Shown here piece by piece: positions 46,064 to 54,819 of a DNA stretch of 64,000 nt. The position numbers and the translations under genes were made by a program. The stretch comes from Allorhodopirellula solitaria (GTDB taxonomy: Bacteria; Planctomycetota; Planctomycetia; Pirellulales; Pirellulaceae): the NCBI RefSeq assembly GCF_007859855.1, contig NZ_SJPK01000005.1:99329-163328 (forward strand), written 5' to 3'. The notes under the pieces were generated by a model, which had not been told where the DNA came from, made no database searches, and saw nothing but the letters and a program-made list of their open reading frames with translations. The stretch's first letter is position 1. The number at the start of each line of letters is the position of its first letter.

Positions 46064-46251
46064 TCCTCAATCAGACACGAACTCAGGGGACTCAAGACGG
46101 CATTTCTGCCGCATATCAGAATAATTCGCGAGGTGAAATATCTCAATACTTCTGCGTGAAATTGCATTGTTGCAGCTCAGGTTTTAGCCACAATCGTGGG
46201 GCAATCGATCGACAGATGCAGCATCAAACTCAAACACGAGGAACGAGTGAA

Positions 46252-47379
46252 ATGGCGAAGACAGTAAAAGTAGCGATGGTGGGACTCGGGTTCGGATCGG
46301 AATTTATCCCGATCTACCAGGCTCATCCCGATGCCGAAGTGGTCGCGATTTGTCGTCGCAACGAAACCGAACTGAACAAGACCGGTGACCAATTCGGTAT
46401 CGACCGTCGTTACACGGACTACGCTGACGTGCTCGCCGATGCCGATATCGACTGCGTCCACATCAACAGCCCGATCGCAGACCACGCCCCGATGTCACTG
46501 GCGGCGCTGGATGCGGGCAAGCATGTAATGTGCACAGTACCGATGGCAACGACCATCGAAGACTGCAAGCGGATCGTCGACAAGGTCCAGCAAACTGGAC
46601 TGAAGTACATGATGGCCGAGACAGTGGTCTACAGCCGCGAGTTCCTCTATATCAAACAACTGCACGACCAGGGCGAACTGGGCGAGATCCAGCACCTGGC
46701 CGCTTCGCACCCGCAGGACATGGACGGCTGGCCGGACTATTGGAAAGAGATGGTGCCGATGCACTACGCCACGCACGTGGTCAGCCCATGCCTGGGACTG
46801 GTCGATGGTTTAGCCGAGTACGTCAGCTGCTTCGGATCCGGAAAGGTTCGTGATGAGATTGCAGAACTATCGGGCAATCCGTTTGCGGTCCAGTCATGCC
46901 ACATCAAGATCAAGGATACCGAGCTGACCGCTCACATCTGGCGAGCCCTCTACGACGTGGCTCGGCAATACCGAGAGAGCTTTGACGTTTATGGAACAAA
47001 GAAGAGTTTCGAGTGGACATTGATTGAAAACGAGCCTCACGTTTTGCACACCGCGAAGAAGCCTGAACCGGAGATTCCCGAAAAGATCGAGGTCCCTGAC
47101 TTCGCGTCGTTGCTCCCCGAGTCGATCCGCCGGTTCACCATGCCACAGGAGATTCACGACAGCGAACATCTCTCCTTCGTTCAAGGCGGCGGTCACGGTG
47201 GTTCGCACCCACACCTCGTTCACGAGTTCATCAGTGCCTTGCGTGAAGACCGCGATCCGCGTCCCGATGCGGTCACGTCAGCGAACTGGACCTGCGTGGG
47301 CATCTGCGCCCACGAATCGGCGATGAACGGAGGAAAAATCGTTCAGCTGCCTGAGTTCACGCTGAAGCAGCCCGTTTAG
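46252..47379 (+). CDS. Gfo/Idh/MocA-family oxidoreductase
   Basis: 375 aa from ATG 46252, with GAGGAA upstream; the frame is open further 5' but overlaps the divergent regulator. The NAD(P)-binding Rossmann motif is VAMVGLGFGSEFIPIYQAHP, followed by VVAICRRNE and HVMCTVPMATTIEDCKRIVD, the family 'EKP' block, where CTVPM replaces the usual EKP. It probably oxidises or interconverts sugars or sugar acids. The XylR-type gene next to it and the ThuA protein after it fit sugar use. Confidence 0.9.
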   Translation: MAKTVKVAMVGLGFGSEFIPIYQAHPDAEVVAICRRNETELNKTGDQFGIDRRYTDYADVLADADIDCVHINSPIADHAPMSLAALDAGKHVMCTVPMATTIEDCKRIVDKVQQTGLKYMMAETVVYSREFLYIKQLHDQGELGEIQHLAASHPQDMDGWPDYWKEMVPMHYATHVVSPCLGLVDGLAEYVSCFGSGKVRDEIAELSGNPFAVQSCHIKIKDTELTAHIWRALYDVARQYRESFDVYGTKKSFEWTLIENEPHVLHTAKKPEPEIPEKIEVPDFASLLPESIRRFTMPQEIHDSEHLSFVQGGGHGGSHPHLVHEFISALREDRDPRPDAVTSANWTCVGICAHESAMNGGKIVQLPEFTLKQPV

Positions 47380-47442
47380 CCCTGCTCTCGTCAAACACCC
47401 CCATCCACTGCATCACGTCCGACCTCCGATAGGCTTGCCTCC

Positions 47443-50400
47443 ATGTTCCGACTTGCACTCTGCTTCCTCTGCTTTTCGCTAGCCGGTTTGGCACAGGCTG
47501 CCGACCTCACCGCGCTCTTTCTCGGCGACAACGGTCCCCATCAACCCCGGGCCCGGTTTGACGAATTGCAACCGGTGCTGGCTGACCGCGGCATCTCGCT
47601 GGTCTACACCGATGACCTGCGCACGTTGACGAAAGACAATCTCGAGCAATACGACGCGTTGATTGTCTTCGCAAACATTGACGAGATCAGCAAGGACCGC
47701 GCCGACGCGATTCTGGACTACGTCGCTGAGGGCGGTGGATTCGTGCCGCTGCACTGCGCATCTTTTTGTTTTCGAAATCAGCCGGATCTGGTCGCACTGA
47801 TGGGCGCCCAATTTCAACGCCACGGGACTGGCGTCTTTCAAGCCGAGATAGCCGATCCGGATCACGAACTGATGCAGGGCTACGGCGGCTTCCGCAGCTG
47901 GGATGAAACCTACGTGCATCACTTGCACAACGATGCCAATCGCACGGTATTGGAGTACCGGGTTGATGAAGAGGGGCGTGAACCGTGGACCTGGATCCGC
48001 ACCGACGGGCAAGGCCGTGTTTTTTACACCGCGTCCGGACACGACGGGCGAACGTGGAACAACGCGGGATTCCAAAACCTCGTCGAACGCGGCATCCGCT
48101 GGGCAGCCGGTGGTGACCCAGCCAAGGCGGGTAATTATCTAGCGGAGAGACGTTTTGACGCCCCGGAAATGACCGCCCCACGCACCGATGTGGCTGACGC
48201 TGAGTTCATCGACGTGGGCCCCGAAATCCCCAACTACACGCCGAGCGACAGGTGGGGTGTGCAGGGCAAACCCAAGACGTTGATGCAGAAACCACTGCCC
48301 CCCGGAGAATCGATCAAGCACTTCGTCACCCCAGTAGGATTGGCGGTCGAACGCTACGCCGACGAGCGTGACTTCCAGGCCAAACCGATCGCCATGACCT
48401 GGGATGCTCGTGGGCGACTGTGGCTCTGCGAGACGCTCGACTACCCCAATGAACTTGGCAAAGACCGCGACCGAATTCGCATCTGCGAAGACACCGACGG
48501 CGACGCGGTGGCCGACAAATTCACTGTCTTCGCTGAAGGATTGAGCATCCCCACGTCGATCGTGATCGTTCGCGGGGGAGCTGTCGTGCAGAATGGTACC
48601 GAGACGATCTACCTGAAGGATACCGACGGCGATGATGTTGCTGATGAAAAGACAACCCTGATCACCGGCTGGTCGCTCGGCGACACCCACGGCGGCGTGA
48701 GCAATTTCCGCTATGGGCTGGATAATTGGATTTGGGCCATGCAGGGATACAACAACAGCCGGCCGGAATTCGCTGGCGGCCAATCGCAGTCGTTCCGCCA
48801 GGGTTTCTGGCGATTCAAATTGTCGCAATCCGATCCGCCTCAGGTCACCGACTTGGAATTCGTTCGCTCGAGCGACAACAACACCTGGGGTCTCGGTATC
48901 AGCGAAGAGGGTTTGATTTTCGGGTCGACCGCCAATCACAACCCCAGCATGTTCATGCCGATCCCCAACCGATACTACGAACGGGTTCGCGGCTGGGCCC
49001 CCTCGACGCTGCATGCGATTGCCGACACGCACAAATTTGACCCGATCACCGAAAATGTTCGCCAGGTCGATCACCACGGCGGCTATACCGCGGGGGCCGG
49101 TCACGCTCTCTACACGGCCCGAGCGTTCCCGGCGCAGTGGTGGAACCGAACCGCCTTCGTAGCCGGCCCGACGGGGCACTTGGTCGGAACGTTTGTCCTG
49201 AGCCCCCAGGGCGCCAACTTCACGTCGACCAGCCCCCTGAATCTGCTCGCCAGCGACGATGAATGGAGTGCGCCGGTGATGGCTGAGGTCGGTCCCGATG
49301 GAGCCGTCTGGGTTCTCGATTGGTACAACTACATCGTGCAACATAACCCGACGCCCAACGGTTTCCAAACCGGTAAAGGAGCAGCCTACGAGAGCGACCT
49401 ACGCGACAAACGACATGGCCGCATCTATCGCGTCGTACCAGCGGAAGAGGGAAAACTGCACGACTTCACGGACCTCGCCGCAGCGAGTGACGAGGACTTG
49501 GTACAGACACTCAGCCACCCTTCGATGCGATGGCGATTGCACGCCCAACGCTTGCTGATCGAACGGGACGCGTGCAGCAAAGCCGAGATCAAGCAAAAAC
49601 TGGTGGAGTTGATCGGCGATGAAAACGTCGATCCTATTGGCTTGAACGTGGCAGCGATCCATGCCCTGCGCACGCTCCACGGATCGAACGCTCTGACGGG
49701 GCAAGCCGTTGCGTCGGGACTGAAACACCCATCGGCAGGAGTCCGCCGCAGTGCGATCGCGGTGATGCCGGCCGACGCAACCGGATCGCAGACCCTGCTC
49801 GAACACAAGTCGCTTTTCCGCGACGCCAATGCACAGGTCCGCCTACAGGCGATCCTGACGCTTGCGGACATGCCCACATCGCGTGACGCGGGTAAGCTTG
49901 TCGTTGAACTGGCCAGCGGCGAAACCGACCCAATCCTGATCGATGCTCTGACATCCGCCGCCGCGACCCACTGCGTTCCCTTCTTGGAATCGGTCGCCAC
50001 CTCCAAGGCGACCGCCACGGGTCCGCTCGCCAACATCACAGAGCGCGTCTCGGAGCATGTCGCACGCCAGCAACCGGATGCTGATCGCCTCGAGCGAATC
50101 GTCGCGAGTTTGTCGGATGCCGCCCCAAGCTTGTCCGTGGCCATCCTCGATGGACTGACCAGGGGACTGCCCAACGATTTCACGATTGCCACGAACGAGT
50201 CTCTCCATAAAAGTCTTGTCGAAACGTTCCAGAATGTTGGCGGTCCGGTCCAGGTAAAACTGCTTCGCCTCGCCGCTCGCGCGGGCATCGACGCATTGGA
50301 CTCCGAGGCCGATATGATTATCGATTCGATCATGGACGTGATGGCTGATCAGGACGCCGCCCCGACCGATCGATTGTCGGCCGCGCGGGACCTGATCGGA

Positions 50401-51813
50401 TTCCGCGCCAATGACCCTGGCGTGGTCGCAGAGATTTTGGAAACCATCACCCCCCAAACCTCCCCGGAGCTTGCCGGCGAACTCCTCTCAGCGATCAAGC
50501 GAAGCAATGCCAGCGACGCGGGCGATGTTTTAATCGAAGCGCTCGCCGCGTTCTCACCGAGCGTCAAGTCATCGGCGATCGATGTCGTGCTCAGTAAACC
50601 CGACTGGGCAAAATCATTGTTGTCGGCGGCCGAAGCCAATGAGTTCGACTTCGACGAACTGTCACTCGAACAGAAACAGTCGCTGCGAGCGTTCCCCGAC
50701 AAATCCATGCAGTCTCAAGCCGAAGCGTTGCTCGCTCGCGGTGGCGGATTGCCGGACGCGGATCGCGAGAAGGTGCTGCAATCTTTGATGCATGTGACCA
50801 AACTCAGTGGCAATGTCGATGCCGGCCGAGCCGTCTTCAAGAAAGTTTGTGCGAACTGTCATCAACACGGGGACATGGGCCAAAAGGTCGGCCCCAACCT
50901 CACTGGCATGGCGGTCCATCCCAAAGCCGAACTCTTGACGCATATCGTCGACCCGTCGCGAAACGTCGAGGGCAACTACCGCATGTACAGCGTGCTGACC
51001 CTCGATGGATTGATCATCAACGGGATGCTCGCTGGCGAATCCAAAACGTCGATCACGATCGTTGATTCGCAAGCGAAAAAAATCAGCGTCCCGCGTGAAG
51101 ACATCGAGGAGCTGATCGCCTCGCGGAAGAGTGTGATGCCGGAGGGTTTCGAGAAGCAAATCAGTGAATCGGAGCTCAGCGACCTGTTGGAATTCTTGAC
51201 CGATACCGGTGGCTACGTGCCAATCCCGCTCGATGAGTTTTCCACCGCGATCAGCACCAAGGGGCTGTTCAGCAATAGCGACCGAGGCCCCGACCGGATG
51301 GTCTTCGAGAACTGGGGACCGAAAGTCTTCCAAGGAGTGCCCTTCCTGCTCACGGACCCTCAGAATCAAACGGTTCCGAACCTCATCCTATTGCACGGTC
51401 CCAACGGGCCCCTGCCTCCCAAAATGCCTCGGAGCGTGTCGATCCCGTTGGGCTCTCCCGCCACAGCGATCCACCTGCTCAGCGGCGTCGGCGGATGGAG
51501 TTTTCCCTTCAGCACCGAGCAAACTGTTTCGATGATTGTGCGTCTGCACTACGCCGGCGGCGAAACCGAGGACCACGAGTTGAAGAACGGAATCCATTTC
51601 GCCGACTATATCCGCCGCGTCGATGTCCCCGGCAGCGAGTTTGCGTTCGCGCTCGGCCAACAACAGATCCGCTATCTCAGCGTCTCGCCCCAACGGGACG
51701 CCCCGATCGAGAGGCTCGAATTCGTCAAGGGCGATGACATCAGCGCCCCAATGATCATGGCCGTGACCGTCGAGCAAGCCCGGGGTGGCGATGCAAACAC
51801 GGAACCCGAATGA
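47443..51813 (+). CDS. Giant ThuA-domain / PVC-type haem-binding (CXXCH) dehydrogenase-like protein
   Basis: 1,456 aa, with signal peptide (LALCFLCFSLAGLAQAAD). Order of parts: ThuA-like alpha/beta domain (~20-240: YDALIVFANIDEISKDRADA, GGGFVPLHCASFCF); a membrane-bound-dehydrogenase-type beta-propeller (~290-640: VERYADERDFQAKPIAMTWD, RICEDTDGDAVADKF); HEAT-like helical repeats (~650-1090); a cytochrome c motif KVCANCHQHGDMGQKVGPNL near residue 1137; and a C-terminal beta-rich domain. It should be periplasmic and redox-active on carbohydrates. It follows the Gfo/Idh gene by 63 bp and is probably under the same control. Confidence 0.85.
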   Translation: MFRLALCFLCFSLAGLAQAADLTALFLGDNGPHQPRARFDELQPVLADRGISLVYTDDLRTLTKDNLEQYDALIVFANIDEISKDRADAILDYVAEGGGFVPLHCASFCFRNQPDLVALMGAQFQRHGTGVFQAEIADPDHELMQGYGGFRSWDETYVHHLHNDANRTVLEYRVDEEGREPWTWIRTDGQGRVFYTASGHDGRTWNNAGFQNLVERGIRWAAGGDPAKAGNYLAERRFDAPEMTAPRTDVADAEFIDVGPEIPNYTPSDRWGVQGKPKTLMQKPLPPGESIKHFVTPVGLAVERYADERDFQAKPIAMTWDARGRLWLCETLDYPNELGKDRDRIRICEDTDGDAVADKFTVFAEGLSIPTSIVIVRGGAVVQNGTETIYLKDTDGDDVADEKTTLITGWSLGDTHGGVSNFRYGLDNWIWAMQGYNNSRPEFAGGQSQSFRQGFWRFKLSQSDPPQVTDLEFVRSSDNNTWGLGISEEGLIFGSTANHNPSMFMPIPNRYYERVRGWAPSTLHAIADTHKFDPITENVRQVDHHGGYTAGAGHALYTARAFPAQWWNRTAFVAGPTGHLVGTFVLSPQGANFTSTSPLNLLASDDEWSAPVMAEVGPDGAVWVLDWYNYIVQHNPTPNGFQTGKGAAYESDLRDKRHGRIYRVVPAEEGKLHDFTDLAAASDEDLVQTLSHPSMRWRLHAQRLLIERDACSKAEIKQKLVELIGDENVDPIGLNVAAIHALRTLHGSNALTGQAVASGLKHPSAGVRRSAIAVMPADATGSQTLLEHKSLFRDANAQVRLQAILTLADMPTSRDAGKLVVELASGETDPILIDALTSAAATHCVPFLESVATSKATATGPLANITERVSEHVARQQPDADRLERIVASLSDAAPSLSVAILDGLTRGLPNDFTIATNESLHKSLVETFQNVGGPVQVKLLRLAARAGIDALDSEADMIIDSIMDVMADQDAAPTDRLSAARDLIGFRANDPGVVAEILETITPQTSPELAGELLSAIKRSNASDAGDVLIEALAAFSPSVKSSAIDVVLSKPDWAKSLLSAAEANEFDFDELSLEQKQSLRAFPDKSMQSQAEALLARGGGLPDADREKVLQSLMHVTKLSGNVDAGRAVFKKVCANCHQHGDMGQKVGPNLTGMAVHPKAELLTHIVDPSRNVEGNYRMYSVLTLDGLIINGMLAGESKTSITIVDSQAKKISVPREDIEELIASRKSVMPEGFEKQISESELSDLLEFLTDTGGYVPIPLDEFSTAISTKGLFSNSDRGPDRMVFENWGPKVFQGVPFLLTDPQNQTVPNLILLHGPNGPLPPKMPRSVSIPLGSPATAIHLLSGVGGWSFPFSTEQTVSMIVRLHYAGGETEDHELKNGIHFADYIRRVDVPGSEFAFALGQQQIRYLSVSPQRDAPIERLEFVKGDDISAPMIMAVTVEQARGGDANTEPE

Positions 51814-51883
51814 TCCGCCGGCCTGGTTGATCCGCCAGCATGCGGCGGGAACCAAGTGGGAAGCCCAGGCTCAACGGAAGGGC

Positions 51884-51947
51884 ACTGGGCCATGGCGGCA
51901 CTGGGCCATGGCGGGACGGGGCCATGGCGGGACGGGGCCATGGCGGG
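51884..51947. repeat. Four 16-bp tandem units
   Basis: Units at 51884, 51900, 51916 and 51932 read A(C)(T/G)GGGCCATGGCGG plus C/G; units three and four are identical. Each contains palindromic GGCCATGGC, so the array could fold into repeated hairpins. It is about 70 bp after the ThuA gene. Confidence 0.85.
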
Positions 51948-52064
51948 GTTCGAGACCGACAGAACCCGACGAGTTGAACCGACGCCGAGGGCATTTTGAG
52001 AAAATAGCCGGTGGTTTGTGCGCAAGCGAACACCATCGGCAACATTGCTGCGGAGATTGAAAGT

Positions 52065-52117
52065 GGCGTAAGCTTTGAGCTGGCGTTGTTGCCGACCGCA
52101 AGCTGGAAGCTTACGCC
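52065..52117. repeat. Inverted repeat in the gap before the PEP-CTERM gene
   Basis: Arms GGCGTAAGCTTTGAGCTGGC (52065) and its near-inverse CGCAAGCTGGAAGCTTACGCC (52097-52117), imperfect near the middle, with an 11-nt loop. The rest of 51814-52258 (445 bp) holds only this and the tandem array; no gene was seen. Confidence 0.7.
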
Positions 52118-52258
52118 TCTTCGCGTTCTCCCAACGCGTCTCGCCTCACTCGAGGCAGGACTTCGGCTGAGGCGAGCGACATCCTGTCCCTCGCAATAGC
52201 ACTTTTGGTTCGGCAGTGTGGCGTCCAATCCCGGCGACACGGTGCCTTTGCAACTGGC

Positions 52259-52864
52259 TTAGATGCCTGCTGGCACAACCGCCCGCCGCCTGCGGCGTCG
52301 GTGCGACCATCCTGCAACGACGCACCCAAGACTGAATATCAGTATGCTGGAAGGTTCTGGAACGGCGGCGGCATTCACGGTAATACTACTGCCGGTGGAC
52401 GAGACGGCGATGCCGTTGAAATCTATGTCGGAAAAAGTCGAGAGAGCATCAAACTCGAAATCGAAGGTTCCAGCAGAATTCGTATCAAATTCAAGTCGCG
52501 CCAGGAGGCTGGGGGCTCCCGATCCCGGCAGCACGACGGGCGAGGGAGTAAACGCAGATGCCGGGTCCTCGGTATTGTCGCCCACCGTGATTTCGCTACC
52601 ACCACCGCCGACGAACGTTACCGGAAAAGAATTGATCACGCTCGAGCTCACCCCGGAAAAGACATAGTCCCCGTCCATCAGGAAGGACTCGCTCTGCGGA
52701 TCCGAGAACGCCACCCCGGGCCCTCCCGTTATATTTACACCGTAAACATAGGAATCCAGTTCGTCGGCAGAGTTACTGTAAATGTGCAAATCAATGAAGC
52801 CGCTGTCGCCAGCATCATAGGACCTGTTCGGAAACAACTTCGGGATTTCAGCATGGGATGACAT
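52259..52864 (-). pseudogene. PEP-CTERM sorting-domain protein lacking its N-terminus
   Basis: The 201-residue open frame ends with the PEP-CTERM tripartite signal: VPEPSSILIFSLGCVVAGW followed by SHRRRRRR, recognised by exosortase. The body (DSGFIDLHIYSNSADELDSY, EFDTNSAGTFDFEF) is beta-rich, as in these surface proteins. There is no signal peptide, which every functional member needs. The first residues coincide with the end of the ISAzo13 transposase remnant at 52848, so the 5' end was probably lost in that rearrangement. Confidence 0.75.
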
Positions 52865-53156
52865 AGTTGAATTTACTGAGGCTTGAGTCCCGCTGAGTCG
52901 GTTCGTTGTCTTTGAATGCTTGCTCTACCTTGATTCCAGAGTGGTAGACTTTGCGAGCCAACTCGCAGACAACCTTCAAGCCAGTTCGCGTGCTGACTTT
53001 CGAAATCAGCGTCTGCATCCATGAGAGTGATTCGACGAGCCGTCCGCTGATCGCTCGTGTTAGGTGACAGAACAGGCGATGATCGATCGGGTTGTATTTG
53101 CTGCAATACGGAGGCAGATGAGCGACGCGAATTGGGATTCCAAGGGTGACCGCCAC
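52848..53156 (-). pseudogene. C-terminal remnant of ISAzo13-family ('Rhodopirellula') transposase
   Basis: The readable part GIPIRVAHLPPYCSKYNPID, then HRLFCHLTRAISGRLVESL and KVSTRTGLKVVCELARKVYH, matches the last third of this DDE transposase family, where the usual sequence is 'HYPPYTSKYNPIEHRLFPHVTRA'. Homology continues to about 53190 (GYRVPLYRERLHRV), where an in-frame TAG occurs. The rest of the gene is gone. Confidence 0.8.
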
Positions 53157-53317
53157 GCGGTGCAGGCGTTCCCGATAGAGCGGGACGCGGTAGCCCTAAC
53201 CGAGCCGTGCTGGCTGGCCGACAAACAGTGGACTTTGAGTGTCGAAAAAGCTACCCTATTGGTGGTGCCGCTGAGCGTACGCGCGCACTGCAAATTTTCG
53301 TTCTGGATATGACAGTA

Positions 53318-53365
53318 CTCAAAAACCTTCCGCTGTGCTCTGCGCACGCTTCCGTCGGATGAACC
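53318..53365. mobile_element. MITE-like element, copy C (solo right end)
   Basis: 48 bp, CTCAAAAACCTTCCGCTGTG on to CCGTCGGATGAACC, match the right end of copies A and B (one A fewer in the A-run). The DNA to its left is unrelated. It lies beside the ISAzo13 remnant. The rest of the 53157-53521 gap holds no gene. Confidence 0.75.
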
Positions 53366-53384
53366 TGATTTGTTGCCAGAGCGC

Positions 53385-53427
53385 ACGAAAAACGGGACGA
53401 ACCCGTTGGAGTTCGTCCCGTTTTCGT
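53385..53427 (-). terminator. Rho-independent terminator of the RRM-protein gene
   Basis: A 17-bp stem, AAAACGGGACGAAC / GTTCGTCCCGTTTT with one bulged A, and loop CCGTTGGA. It is 95 bp downstream of the RRM gene stop. Flanking A and T tracts allow termination in either direction. Confidence 0.85.
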
Positions 53428-53521
53428 GATGTTTACTCAGTGGGCTGGCGAGGTTAGTGAATTCGCGAACCCGGTAAACGGCTTCTCAGCAGGATAGCGG
53501 CTGGTAATTTGACCGGCAGGC

Positions 53522-53929
53522 CTAGTAGCGATCGCCACCGCCGCCACCACCACCGTAGCCGCCACCGCCACCGCCGTAGCTGCCGCCACCACCGCCGCCG
53601 CCGCCGTAGCCGCCACGACCGCCGCCGCCGCCACCGTAGCCGCCGCGACCTCCTCCTCCGCCGCCACCGCCACCGGTGCGGGGAGCACGTGGGCGAGCCT
53701 CATTCACTGTCACATTGCGACCGGCGATCGATTGACCGTCCAGGTTTTCAATCGCTTCCTTGGCACCCTCAGCGTCCGCCATTTCGACAAATGCGAAACC
53801 GCGGCTGCGACCTGTTTCTCGATCCATGATGATGTTGGCAGTGGATACTTCGCCGTACTGCTCAAATGCTTCCCGAAGATCGTCTTCGGTAGCGGAGAAC
53901 GACAAGTTCCCTACATAAATATTCGTCAC
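53522..53929 (-). CDS. Glycine-rich RNA-binding protein (RRM)
   Basis: 135 aa from GTG 53929, with AAGG about 8 nt upstream. One RRM: RNP2 is NIYVGNLSF, RNP1 is RGFAFVEM, both complete. The tail from ~80 on is almost only Gly with Arg and Tyr (RGGYGGGGGGRGGYGG). Such proteins are cold- or stress-induced RNA chaperones in cyanobacteria and planctomycetes. The upstream frame to 54151 is open but not RRM-like, so it is treated as 5' untranslated. Confidence 0.9.
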   Translation of the reverse strand: MTNIYVGNLSFSATEDDLREAFEQYGEVSTANIIMDRETGRSRGFAFVEMADAEGAKEAIENLDGQSIAGRNVTVNEARPRAPRTGGGGGGGGGRGGYGGGGGGRGGYGGGGGGGGSYGGGGGGYGGGGGGGDRY

Positions 53930-54255
53930 AAAACTAACCTTACGAACCGTCACCAACGAGACAAAATGCCTCTCGCATTCAGGGGCGGAATTACTGGAAA
54001 ACACTTCCAAAAGTAACACACCGCCGAGAGTGTGGTGCTCAACTGGCCGTTCAGCCTGAACCAAAGGCGAGCGGCAGTCAATGGCGGATGTCGCAAAAAT
54101 AACCCTCCGGCGGCTCGGCAGTCTTGTATGCCGGCCTTCGCCGACCCACAATCAGGTGGCACGGCTGACGGTTGAAACGCCTGTGCTGTAGGGAGGCACC
54201 CTCTTGGAGTCATGGCGGACGTTTTAAGTAGTCTTTTTCCAACGAAAGCGAAACG
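53930..54255. other. Upstream region of the RRM gene and of the DUF2780-like gene
   Basis: 326 bp between divergent starts. No coding sequence is convincing. RRM/cold-shock type genes often have long 5' untranslated regions, so part may be a leader (inference). No riboswitch was recognised. Confidence 0.4.
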
Positions 54256-54669
54256 ATGGACGAATTGATCAAACTGATCAGCAGCCAACTCGGTATCGAT
54301 TCAAAAACTGCGAACGCAGCCCTCAGCAGAGTGATGGCGTTGCTCAAGAGCCAGATCGGTTCGCAATTGTTTGCCCAGGTCGCTGGGGCGGTTCCCGGTG
54401 CGGAGAAAGCAGCTGCCGAAGCACCCGATCCCGCTGCGGGGGGCGGCCTGCTCGGCAAGCTGACCAGCTCCGTTTCGTCGATGTTCGGCGGGAAGTCGGG
54501 CGCGGGAATGGAAATGGCCTCCGCCCTGGCCAGCACCGGTGTCGATGTCGATAAAATCGGCCCGATGCTCAAAACGGTTTTTGCGTTCCTGCGTGAAAAG
54601 CTCGGTGACGAAACTGTCGAGCAGATCATCGCCAAATTGCCCATGCTCAAATCGCTGATGGGACGGTAG
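54256..54669 (+). CDS. DUF2780-like small protein
   Basis: 137 aa from ATG 54256. The N-terminal half LISSQLGIDSKTANAALSRV and C-terminal half DKIGPMLKTVFAFLREKLGD with a Gly/Ala-rich middle (AAAEAPDPAAGGGLLGKL) fit the DUF2780/VcgC-VcgE type. There is no signal or membrane segment. Function unknown; it is divergent from the RRM gene. Confidence 0.7.
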   Translation: MDELIKLISSQLGIDSKTANAALSRVMALLKSQIGSQLFAQVAGAVPGAEKAAAEAPDPAAGGGLLGKLTSSVSSMFGGKSGAGMEMASALASTGVDVDKIGPMLKTVFAFLREKLGDETVEQIIAKLPMLKSLMGR

Positions 54670-54819
54670 AGGTCCCTGTTTCTCCCAAACGCGGGACCGT
54701 TTCGCCAGATTAGGACTGCTACCCCGTGGCGACACCCGGCTCAGTGATTTCTGAGCCGCAGGTCGTCAGGCCTCGGGGAACACGAATGTTTGGCGCACTC
54801 GCCTGCCAGAAAAGCCCGT

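Noticed and set aside
45919..46251. N-terminal extension of the Gfo/Idh oxidoreductase
   Set aside because: Overlaps the divergent regulator; the Rossmann motif starts just after ATG 46252.
48139..49368. 409-codon minus-strand frame inside the ThuA/haem gene
   Set aside because: Antisense shadow with no motif; the plus-strand gene is continuous.
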